This document shows positions 57,378 to 64,000 of a stretch of 64,000 nt of DNA, piece after piece (the stretch's first letter is position 1; the number at the start of each line of letters is the position of its first letter). Origin of the DNA: an uncultured Clostridia bacterium (GTDB taxonomy: Bacteria; Bacillota; Clostridia; Christensenellales; Borkfalkiaceae); assembly GCA_934247935.1 (NCBI GenBank), contig CAKQKE010000002.1:62001-126000 (forward strand). Reading direction: 5' to 3'. Position numbers and translations under genes: made by a program. A model generated the notes under the pieces. The model searched no databases, had not been told where the DNA came from, and saw only the letters and a program-made list of their open reading frames with translations.

Positions 57378-60300
57378 TCAACTTAACGCTTCATTTAACG
57401 TCAAATCGCCATTGTCGCAATGCACTACCAAATCTTTTTTGTTGGTAAGCAACCATTCGTCGTCTTTGGTTATCTCTTTCCACTGTTCGATTGTACCTTT
57501 ATAATTAATAGTAGAAAGATTTTTACACCAAAACGCCCATATGCCTATACTTTTTACACTGCTTGGTATTTCAATAGTTGTAAGAGAATTACACCTACTA
57601 AACGCCATATCTCCTATTCTCGTTACGCCGTTCGGAACAACCACACTCGTAATACTGTTGCATGCGCTAAACGTAGAATTTTTAACCTCCGTTATGCCTT
57701 TTGGAATATCTATGCTTTCAAGACTCCAACATCCGTAAAACGCACCGTTCCCGATATCGGTTACGCTTTTCGGTATAACTATGCTTGTAAGTCCTTTACA
57801 ATTATCAAATGCATTATTTCCGATAGTCTTTACCCCTTCGGGTAAAACGATGCTTTCAATACTGCCGCAATCTGAAAATGCGCTGTTACCTAAGATTTCC
57901 AATTTATCGAAAAAGTCAACGCTTGTTATGTTTTCGCATCTACCGAATGCATTGTATTTAATGGTTTTTAAATTTTTAGGCAAAACTATGCTTGTAAGTC
58001 CTGAGCAAGAATAAAATGCGCTTTCCCCTATAATTTCAACGTTATTTCCAAAAGAGACGCTTGTAAGTCTCGTACAAGATGAAAACGCGTTATTTCCTAT
58101 ATATTTTACGCTTTCCGGAATTGTTATTTTGGTCAATTTAGAGTTATAAAACGTAGAAGCCGCAATAATCACGCATTGAGGATTAATTTCACAAGTACTT
58201 ATCGTTTTGTCTTCAACGGAAAGCAACGCATAATAAGGATTGTTGTCATTTCCGAGATATACGGCATTGTTAAATTGCGTAGTTTTTATCGAGTCGCATT
58301 GCGAGAATGCGCCATATCCGATTTCTATTAAACCATCGGGAATATTTATATTTGTAAGGCAATTCGACCCCGCAAAAGCACCGCTAACTATAGTTTTTAA
58401 TCCTTTACCGATAGTCACGTTGACAAGTACCATACACTCGCAAAACGCCGAACGCATAATCGTTTCAACGCTATCCGGAATTATTACGCTTGTAATGCAA
58501 ACATTGCCGCCAAACGCAAACTCCGCAATACTCGTTACGCCGTCGGGAATAACAAGATTTGTCAATACTTTTCCGTCATAATAAAACGTTTTAAAATATT
58601 CCGTATTCGTTAAATTTGCCAGCCCTTCTATATTACACCATGCGGCAATATCGTCTATATGTATATTACTTAACTTGTCGCAATTGTAAAATGCATTTTC
58701 CGATATATTAGTTATGCTGTTTGAAACTTTTACCGTTTTAAGGTTTACGCAACCGCTAAACGCATGTTCTCCTATACTCGTCACTCCGCTGCTAAAAACA
58801 ACGCTTTCAATCTTTGTGTTGTTTCTAAATGCGTATTTGTATATTTCGTATTTTTGTCCGTTGAGCGATTGCGGAAGAATCAAATCTTTATCGTTTCCGA
58901 CGTATGCTACCAAACAACTCGCTTCGTCGCCGACACAAAACAAATATCCGTCTTTGTTAATTAATCCGCCGTTTTCTCCGCTTTTAATATCGATCGCACG
59001 ATAACCGACGCCACCGTAATCGCTACTTTCTTTTTCAATTACGAGATCACTGTTATTTATTACTACCGACAATTTTTCACACATTCCGAATGCTGCGATA
59101 TCTATTCCCGTCAACCCTTTTCCAAGCGTTACGGAAACGAGTCGTCTACATTCATAAAATGCTCTGGGCTCGATAGTTTTTACACTATCCGGTATTACTA
59201 TCGTCGTAATATTTATACAACCTTCAAACGCCGATGCGCCGATATTCGTTACGCTGTCGGGAATAACTACGCTTTCGATATTTTCGTCATAAATAAATGC
59301 ATTTCGGTATATTTCATAATTTTGTCCGTTAAAATTTTTTGGTAACACTAATTTTGTATCGCTGCCAATATAGCCTACTAAATAATTTACATTGTCATAT
59401 ATATAGAATAAATAACCGTTTTTATTGATTAAGTCGGTTTTCCCTTCGCTTTTGATATTTAACGTAGCGTCTTCTTTCCAGACTTTAAGTTGACTTTTAT
59501 TTATTATTTCGACTAATTTTTTACATTCATAAAATAAATTACCTTCAATACTTTCCACTCCGCTTCCTATGGTTGCCGTAACAAGGTTTATGCAACAGTA
59601 GAACGCATTTTCTCCTATACTTGTCACACTGTCCGGAATAATAATGTTTGTGAGACTTTTACAACAACTAAACGCTCTTTTCCCTATATTTGTTACGCCA
59701 TCGGAAATCGTTACGTTTACAAGATTTTCGGAATAACTAAACGCACTTTCTCCAATACTCGTTACACCATTGGAAATAGTTACGCTTTTAATGTCTTCAC
59801 GATTAAAAAACGCATATTTATATATTTCATATTTTTGACCATTGAAATTCTTTGGCAAAGTCAAATTTTTATTACTTCCTACGTAATCGAACAAATAATT
59901 AACGTTGTTAAACGGATAAAACAAATAATCGCCGCTTTTGACGATTTTACTTGTTCCGCCCTTCCTTATTTCAATCGCATTCTCACATAAATCACGATAA
60001 TCCGAATTATCTGCTTTAATTTCAAGTTGGCTGTTATTGATTACTTCTACTAATTTTGTACAAGTATCAAATGCAAAGTTTCCAATACTTTGCAATCCGC
60101 TACCTATGGTTATGCTTGTAAGTTTAATGCAATCCATAAAAGCATCGTCTCCAATGCTTGTCACACTATCGGGTATTACTACGCTTGTAAGACTTGAACA
60201 TCCTTTAAACGTTAATCCTTCTATAATCGTTAAACCCTTTGGTATATGGAAATTTTCAAGACTTTTACATTCCATAAAAGCCGCTCTACCAATACTTGTC

Positions 60301-60902
60301 ACACTGTCCGTAATGTTTACGGCTTTAATATTTTCGCAGTTTTTAAATGCATTGTCTCCGATGATTGTTACTTCGTCGGGTATCGTTATATTGGTAAGAT
60401 TTTCGCAACCGTTAAACGCATATGCAGAAACAGCCGTAATATCTCCGCTTATCGTTACCGATTTCAAAGTGCTCGGAATAAAGTAATAATAGTAAATATT
60501 TGAATTTTCTTCATCTTCTTTTATATATTGCATAGTCGTATTCGCATATTTTCTATTGTTGGTATAGCCGAAAATATACCCTAAAACTTGGTCAAACCCT
60601 TCGTTTGCGGTTTTGCTTGCGCCGATAAACGGCAAAGTTATACTTTCCAACAAATCACAACCTTTAAACGCGCCCGCGTCTATGCCCGTCACTCGCGCAG
60701 GAACGACTATTTGCTTTACGTTTTTATTTTTTATTCCGGTTATTTGACAATCGGTTTCCGTCTCGGTATAAATAAAATTCGCCATTTCGTCAGCCGGTTT
60801 CGGCTTGTCGCCTTTATTTGAAGAACCGCAACCGAACGCGCACGCAAGCGACACAACCAACACAACGATAAGCGTAAACAACCCTATGCTTTTCTTTTTC
60901 AT
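57378..60902 (-). CDS. BspA-type leucine-rich-repeat surface lipoprotein
   Basis: 1174 residues from the ATG at 60900-60902; GGAGG lies 7 bp upstream, overlapping codons of the longer frame. Lipobox AFGC near residue 25 after a lipoprotein signal (LFTLIVVLVVSLAC), short charged linker, then dozens of Treponema-pallidum-type LRR (LRR_5) units of 23 residues with the form IxxxAFxxCxxLxxVxIPxxVxxIG. At intervals of about 170 residues the array is broken by a YxF-Y-NV-Y-YVG-KxLxLP-NGQxYEIYxxAF block (three or more times). Cell-surface adhesion or host-interaction is the usual inference. C terminus has no sorting motif. Confidence 0.9.
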   Translation of the reverse strand: MKKKSIGLFTLIVVLVVSLACAFGCGSSNKGDKPKPADEMANFIYTETETDCQITGIKNKNVKQIVVPARVTGIDAGAFKGCDLLESITLPFIGASKTANEGFDQVLGYIFGYTNNRKYANTTMQYIKEDEENSNIYYYYFIPSTLKSVTISGDITAVSAYAFNGCENLTNITIPDEVTIIGDNAFKNCENIKAVNITDSVTSIGRAAFMECKSLENFHIPKGLTIIEGLTFKGCSSLTSVVIPDSVTSIGDDAFMDCIKLTSITIGSGLQSIGNFAFDTCTKLVEVINNSQLEIKADNSDYRDLCENAIEIRKGGTSKIVKSGDYLFYPFNNVNYLFDYVGSNKNLTLPKNFNGQKYEIYKYAFFNREDIKSVTISNGVTSIGESAFSYSENLVNVTISDGVTNIGKRAFSCCKSLTNIIIPDSVTSIGENAFYCCINLVTATIGSGVESIEGNLFYECKKLVEIINKSQLKVWKEDATLNIKSEGKTDLINKNGYLFYIYDNVNYLVGYIGSDTKLVLPKNFNGQNYEIYRNAFIYDENIESVVIPDSVTNIGASAFEGCINITTIVIPDSVKTIEPRAFYECRRLVSVTLGKGLTGIDIAAFGMCEKLSVVINNSDLVIEKESSDYGGVGYRAIDIKSGENGGLINKDGYLFCVGDEASCLVAYVGNDKDLILPQSLNGQKYEIYKYAFRNNTKIESVVFSSGVTSIGEHAFSGCVNLKTVKVSNSITNISENAFYNCDKLSNIHIDDIAAWCNIEGLANLTNTEYFKTFYYDGKVLTNLVIPDGVTSIAEFAFGGNVCITSVIIPDSVETIMRSAFCECMVLVNVTIGKGLKTIVSGAFAGSNCLTNINIPDGLIEIGYGAFSQCDSIKTTQFNNAVYLGNDNNPYYALLSVEDKTISTCEINPQCVIIAASTFYNSKLTKITIPESVKYIGNNAFSSCTRLTSVSFGNNVEIIGESAFYSCSGLTSIVLPKNLKTIKYNAFGRCENITSVDFFDKLEILGNSAFSDCGSIESIVLPEGVKTIGNNAFDNCKGLTSIVIPKSVTDIGNGAFYGCWSLESIDIPKGITEVKNSTFSACNSITSVVVPNGVTRIGDMAFSRCNSLTTIEIPSSVKSIGIWAFWCKNLSTINYKGTIEQWKEITKDDEWLLTNKKDLVVHCDNGDLTLNEALS

Positions 60903-61097
60903 TTCTTCCTCCATAAAACGCAAAATAAATATAACGGCAAACGCCTTTTAATCGACCGATTGCCTTATATTTTGCCTTGATAATATTTTAATAATAACAT
61001 AAAATACCCCTATTTGCAATACGTTTTTAAAAAATTTTGGCTTCGATTTTTTAAGTTTTGAATTTATATCTATTTTTCATTTTTAAAGGCATATAAA

Positions 61098-61133
61098 AAG
61101 CGTTATGCGGGCAATTTTGCTCGCATAACGCTT
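61098..61133. terminator. Strong bidirectional terminator
   Basis: AAGCGTTATGCG (61098-61109) and CGCATAACGCTT (61122-61133), with inner GCAA/TTGC, 12-bp stem. The plus exit is AATTTTTTTTTC and the minus is TTTTTATATG. Confidence 0.9.
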
Positions 61134-61149
61134 AATTTTTTTTCAAAGT

Positions 61150-61515
61150 CTATTTAATTAAAAACACTATCAATTCCATCACTATGGAAATAAGCAGTAA
61201 TATCACGTTGGCGCATTTCAGTCTTTTGTACGCCTTATTCGGTGGCAAAAGATATCGAGAAGTAGAAAAAATTTCATAACTTGCACTGCTGATGCACGGA
61301 CCAATTTTCTCATAAAACCAATCGAATAATTTGCCGATATGAAAAACCAAAGTCATAAGCGACACAATCCATAAACTTTTTGAAAAAACAAACAAAAAAA
61401 TTATGTCGTTTACCGAAACCCAAGTTATTATATTCAACGCCGTAAACAACACCATCGCCGCATTCAACAGCGCAACGACAACGCCGTACAAAACATTTTT
61501 AGTTTTTTCACTCAT
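61150..61515 (-). CDS. Small membrane protein of unknown function
   Basis: 121 residues with four hydrophobic stretches (LLNAAMVLFTALNIITWV, IIFLFVFSKSLWIVSLMTLV, a short central loop with PCISSASYEIFSTSRYLLPP, then ANVILLLISIVMELIVFLI). No known motif. Ends in front of a strong terminator; separate from the acetyltransferase by 80 bp. Confidence 0.75.
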   Translation of the reverse strand: MSEKTKNVLYGVVVALLNAAMVLFTALNIITWVSVNDIIFLFVFSKSLWIVSLMTLVFHIGKLFDWFYEKIGPCISSASYEIFSTSRYLLPPNKAYKRLKCANVILLLISIVMELIVFLIK

Positions 61516-61595
61516 TAAACGCTTCTCCCGTTTTCATTGCAATTTCGCGCCTCGATTGACCTAAATACACCGACCTGAATATTACTCCAAAACCT

Positions 61596-62273
61596 CTATT
61601 TTATATCGTTTTTATCGCAAAATTCCTCGCAATCTTGCAAAAATTCAGCGTCGATTTTGTGGTTTTTCTTGAAATATTCTCTATCCGTTTGGTCGATTTT
61701 TCTCAAAACTTTGCACGGGTTACCCACCGCGATTACGTCGCTCGGTACGTCTTTAGTAACCACGCTGCCCGCGCCTATAACCGACCTGTCGCCGATAGTC
61801 ACCCCGGGTAAAATCACCACGTTTGCGCCTATCCACACGTCGTTGCCGATTTTTACGAGAAGTGAAAATTGCGCGCCCGATTTTCTGTATTTATAGTACA
61901 CGGGGTGTCCCGTAGCCGATATCACAACGTTTGGCGCGCACATTACGTCATCGCCGATAAACACTTCGCCGTCGTCGACAATCGTCAAATTAAAATTAGA
62001 ATAAAAATTGTTGCCGAGCGTCGTATTAACCCCGTAAGAAAGATGCACGGGCGGCTCTATAAACACGTTTTTGCCCACGCTTTTAAATATCTTTTCTACT
62101 AAATTATTTCTACTTTCCATATCCGAAGGCATCGTATTATTGTACTTGAATTGCAAATCTTTGGCGGTCATTCGTTGTTTTTCCAACTGTTCGCCTTCTT
62201 GCTTGTATTCGTCTTTAAAAAAACCGAATTCCTGATAACACAAGCCTTTATCCATTCTTTCTTTAATTTTCAT
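61596..62273 (-). CDS. Maltose O-acetyltransferase-like hexapeptide acetyltransferase
   Basis: 225 residues. N-terminal helical domain of the Maa/LacA type (KIKERMDKGLCYQEFG, then FKYNNTMPSDMESRNN), then left-handed beta-helix hexapeptides (LGNNFYSNFNLTIVDDGEV, IGNDVWIGANVVILPGVTIGDRSVIGAGSVVTKDVP). Catalytic His is in ISATGHPV. Transfers acetyl from acetyl-CoA to a sugar hydroxyl. Starts 1 bp after the SDR gene; its ribosome binding site GAGGAGG is the end of that gene. Confidence 0.9.
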   Translation of the reverse strand: MKIKERMDKGLCYQEFGFFKDEYKQEGEQLEKQRMTAKDLQFKYNNTMPSDMESRNNLVEKIFKSVGKNVFIEPPVHLSYGVNTTLGNNFYSNFNLTIVDDGEVFIGDDVMCAPNVVISATGHPVYYKYRKSGAQFSLLVKIGNDVWIGANVVILPGVTIGDRSVIGAGSVVTKDVPSDVIAVGNPCKVLRKIDQTDREYFKKNHKIDAEFLQDCEEFCDKNDIK

Positions 62274-62274
62274 T

Positions 62275-62964
62275 TCAAACCTCCTCGATAATACCCGTTT
62301 TCCCGCTCAATGCGAGCGAATATACCTTTTCGGCGACCTCTTCGGGCGTAATCATGCGCCCTCTTTCGGTAGAACGGACAAACTCTTCTATTTCATCTTT
62401 TGTCAAATGCGAATTCATTGCGGTGTCGACCATTCCCGGAGCAACCGCATTTACCGTAATAGACGCACTTTCGAGTTCTTGAGAAAGAGCGAGCGTAAAA
62501 GCGTTTATCGCCCCTTTAGAAGCAGAATACACCGCCTCGCACGAGCCGCCGTATATCCCCCAGATGCTTGACACGTTAATTATCGAACCTTTACCCGACT
62601 GAAGCATATCGTGTACAGCATATTTACAACAGTTAAACGTGCCTTTCACGTTTATTGTAAATACCTTATCAAACTCTTCTTCGGTCACGTCGAAAAACAA
62701 TCCTTGCTTTAAAGCGACGCCCGCATTGTTTATTAAAATGTCAATTTTACCGCATACGTTGTGCGCAAAATCAAACATTTCACGTACTTCTGCTTGATTT
62801 TTCACATCCGCTTTTACGGCAAAACCGTTTATCTCTTTTGCTAATGTCCGGGCTTTTTCTTCACTTTGACAATACCCGATAATCACCTTGTGTCCTTCTT
62901 TGAAAAACTTGCGGCAAATCGCCTCACCTATACCGCCCGAGCCTCCCGTAACCAATACGTTCAT
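62275..62964 (-). CDS. SDR, EF-P 5-aminopentanone reductase-like (YmfI type)
   Basis: 229 residues. Rossmann motif TGGSGGIGEA, NNAG, catalytic Ser-Tyr-Lys (SSIWGIYGGSCEAVYSASKGA). That SSIWG...SCE...YSASKG sequence is closer to the EF-P 5-aminopentanone reductase (YmfI) than to FabG, and efp lies upstream on the same strand. The product ends at TGIIEEV, without the usual GxVxxVNGG tail, where its codons merge with the next gene's ribosome binding site. Role in EF-P Lys32 modification is inferred. Confidence 0.7.
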   Translation of the reverse strand: MNVLVTGGSGGIGEAICRKFFKEGHKVIIGYCQSEEKARTLAKEINGFAVKADVKNQAEVREMFDFAHNVCGKIDILINNAGVALKQGLFFDVTEEEFDKVFTINVKGTFNCCKYAVHDMLQSGKGSIINVSSIWGIYGGSCEAVYSASKGAINAFTLALSQELESASITVNAVAPGMVDTAMNSHLTKDEIEEFVRSTERGRMITPEEVAEKVYSLALSGKTGIIEEV

Positions 62965-63034
62965 ACTACCTCACGATGAAATGAAAATTTTTTAAATATG
63001 ACTCCCGAAAATATGAGCGGCAAAATGATTTTAT

Positions 63035-63058
63035 ATTGCGTAATTCGTATAATACGCA
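63035..63058. repeat. Short inverted repeat near the SDR start
   Basis: TTGCGTA-ATTCGTATAA-TACGCAA, 7-bp arms with CGTAT in the loop. Resembles a diverged palindrome-family copy. It lies in the spacer between efp and the SDR gene, which has no other visible feature than the efp terminator. Confidence 0.45.
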
Positions 63059-63168
63059 ACAGCATTACGCGCGACCGTGCAAATTACCACAAGCCTCAAC
63101 TAAAAGACAGCAGACAATCTGCAACACGCAACCGCCGCCATAAATCACTCTTTTCAGGATATAAAAAC

Positions 63169-63193
63169 GCCCGAGGACACAAAGTCTTCGGGC
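63169..63193 (-). terminator. efp terminator
   Basis: GCCCGAGGAC-ACAAA-GTCTTCGGGC, exiting on the minus strand into TTTTTATATCC, 25 bp after the efp stop. Confidence 0.85.
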
Positions 63194-63218
63194 ATAATTA
63201 ATTTATCAAACGACTAAA

Positions 63219-63779
63219 TTATTTCTTAATACGCTCCATATATTCGCCCGTTCTGGTGTCAACCCTGATGGTTTCGCCTTCGTTGACAAACATAGGTACC
63301 TGAATTTCAACGCCCGTCTCGAGTTTTGCTCTCTTGGTTGCGTTTGTAGCAGTGTTGCCTTGAACGCCTGGTTCTGCCTCGGTAACGAGAAGTTCGACGA
63401 AGTTTTCGCAATCGACAGAGAATGCGTTTCCTTTGTAGAATTTAACCGTAACGGGGTCGTTTTCTTTAATCCATTGAAGGGCATCTTCTACCTGGTCGTG
63501 GTTGAGCGGAATCATGTTGAATTCGTCGTCCATGAAATAGTACAAATCGCCGTCGTTGTACGAATAAGTCATCTTCTTCGTTTCGATAACAGCGTTTTCA
63601 AACTTTTCGGTGGGGTTGAACGTAACTTGCAAAACTTTTCCGTCGACTACGTTTTTAAGAGTCGTCCTTACAAATGCAGCGCCTTTACCGGGTTTTACGT
63701 GCAAAAATTCTACAACCGTAAAAATCTTTCCGTCGTACTCGATAGTGACGCCTTTTCTCAAATCGCCTGCTAATACCAT
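63219..63779 (-). CDS. efp: Elongation factor P
   Basis: 186 residues. KOW-like N domain with LRKGVTIEYDGKIFTVVEF and loop PGKGAAFVR, in which Lys32 occupies the modification site used in B. subtilis (5-aminopentanol). Two OB-like domains follow, ending with IRVDTRTGEYMERIKK. EF-P relieves ribosome stalling at polyproline stretches. GGAGA precedes the ATG. An EF-P-modifying-type reductase gene lies directly downstream on the same strand. Confidence 0.96.
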   Translation of the reverse strand: MVLAGDLRKGVTIEYDGKIFTVVEFLHVKPGKGAAFVRTTLKNVVDGKVLQVTFNPTEKFENAVIETKKMTYSYNDGDLYYFMDDEFNMIPLNHDQVEDALQWIKENDPVTVKFYKGNAFSVDCENFVELLVTEAEPGVQGNTATNATKRAKLETGVEIQVPMFVNEGETIRVDTRTGEYMERIKK

Positions 63780-63920
63780 AAAATAAATCTCCTGTAAAAA
63801 ATACGTTTATTATAGTTCAATTTTTCCCAAATTGATAAATCCTTAATATGTCGTGCTCATCTTTGCATGATCTGTTCATCTTTAAAGCAACTACACACAA
63901 TGTCCGTTAGCACACACGCT
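63780..63920. other. 141-bp spacer upstream of efp
   Basis: Contains the efp ribosome binding site; no hairpin with a T tract or clear promoter is seen. Confidence 0.4.
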
Positions 63921-64000
63921 TTATTTAAGCGGTAACAAAATCAAATCTTTAGTCGTCTTCATTAACGAAACGGCTTTGCCGTCTTTCATATAACAACTGT
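63921..64000 (-). CDS. C-terminal fragment of an unidentified gene
   Basis: A frame open to the window edge ends at the TAA 63921-63923, encoding at least SCYMKDGKAVSLMKTTKDLI and LLPLK. It could be the end of the gene upstream of efp (peptidase M24 is common there), but 26 residues are too few to identify. No terminator separates it from efp. Confidence 0.4.
   Translation of the reverse strand, partial: SCYMKDGKAVSLMKTTKDLILLPLK

Noticed and set aside
1..64000. rRNA or tRNA genes
   Set aside because: No GTTCRANYC-type T loop in a plausible cloverleaf and no rRNA-like segment was recognised on either strand.

Overview
The window looks like chromosome from a Bacillota (Firmicutes) bacterium of the class Clostridia, probably an uncultured host-associated lineage; genus is not decidable from this sequence. 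The reasons are gene content and order: dgt-dnaG-rpoD-trmK-Nif3-zinc ribbon, and plsX-rnc-smc-(lipoprotein)-ftsY-ylxM-ffh-rpsP-khpA-rimM-trmD-rbgA-rnhB-yraN. YlxM, RbgA, KhpA, DUF4364, DUF1836 and a B. subtilis-type EF-P (Lys32 in a PGKGAAF loop) are Gram-positive markers. Composition is AT-rich, ribosome binding sites are strong AGGAGG types and promoters are classic sigma-A. No rRNA or tRNA gene was found.

Layout. 1-2875: truncated SGNH-hydrolase lipoprotein, then a 0.9-kb AT-rich gap with a 20-bp palindrome. 3.8-11.9 kb (minus): MFS transporter, zinc-ribbon coiled coil, Nif3-like protein, TrmK, primary sigma factor, primase, dGTPase. 12.5-13.8 kb: an XRE repressor divergent from a two-gene small-protein operon, followed by two copies of a 100-bp multi-hairpin repeat. 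13.8-30.6 kb (minus): the translation / SRP / chromosome-segregation / phospholipid core block, including a helically phased repeat array behind ftsY and paired operator-like sites at the ylxM-ffh promoter. 31-37 kb: small accessory genes (QueG-like Fe-S protein, CPBP protease, NUDIX, DUF4364, TSCPD, XRE, membrane protein).

37.2-49.5 kb: a compact phage virion cassette, nearly all on the minus strand: late regulator, terminase large subunit, terminase-small-like protein, portal, scaffold-like protein, capsid, head-tail adaptor, beta-propeller tail protein, coiled-coil/propeller appendage, a small protein that apparently starts at ATT, and a coiled-coil protein. No integrase, replication, lysis or tape-measure gene is visible. 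A perfect Gram-positive LexA (SOS) box lies at its upstream edge, and two paralogous exported SH3-like proteins are interleaved there. This suggests a domesticated or defective SOS-linked particle locus (prophage remnant, GTA-like or PBSX-like), which is inference.

52.4-64 kb: two-OB-fold SSB-like protein, PdaB-like deacetylase, an operon of DUF1836 regulator, NfeD-like protein and flotillin (membrane microdomain), a 1174-residue BspA-type leucine-rich-repeat lipoprotein, an acetyltransferase, an SDR resembling the EF-P 5-aminopentanone reductase, EF-P itself, and the 3' end of another gene.

A recurring short palindrome (arms like TTGTCGTTTTTAC, core ATACGTAT) lies just after the stop codons of about ten unrelated genes and inside two coding regions, so it looks like a dispersed repeat family of this genome.
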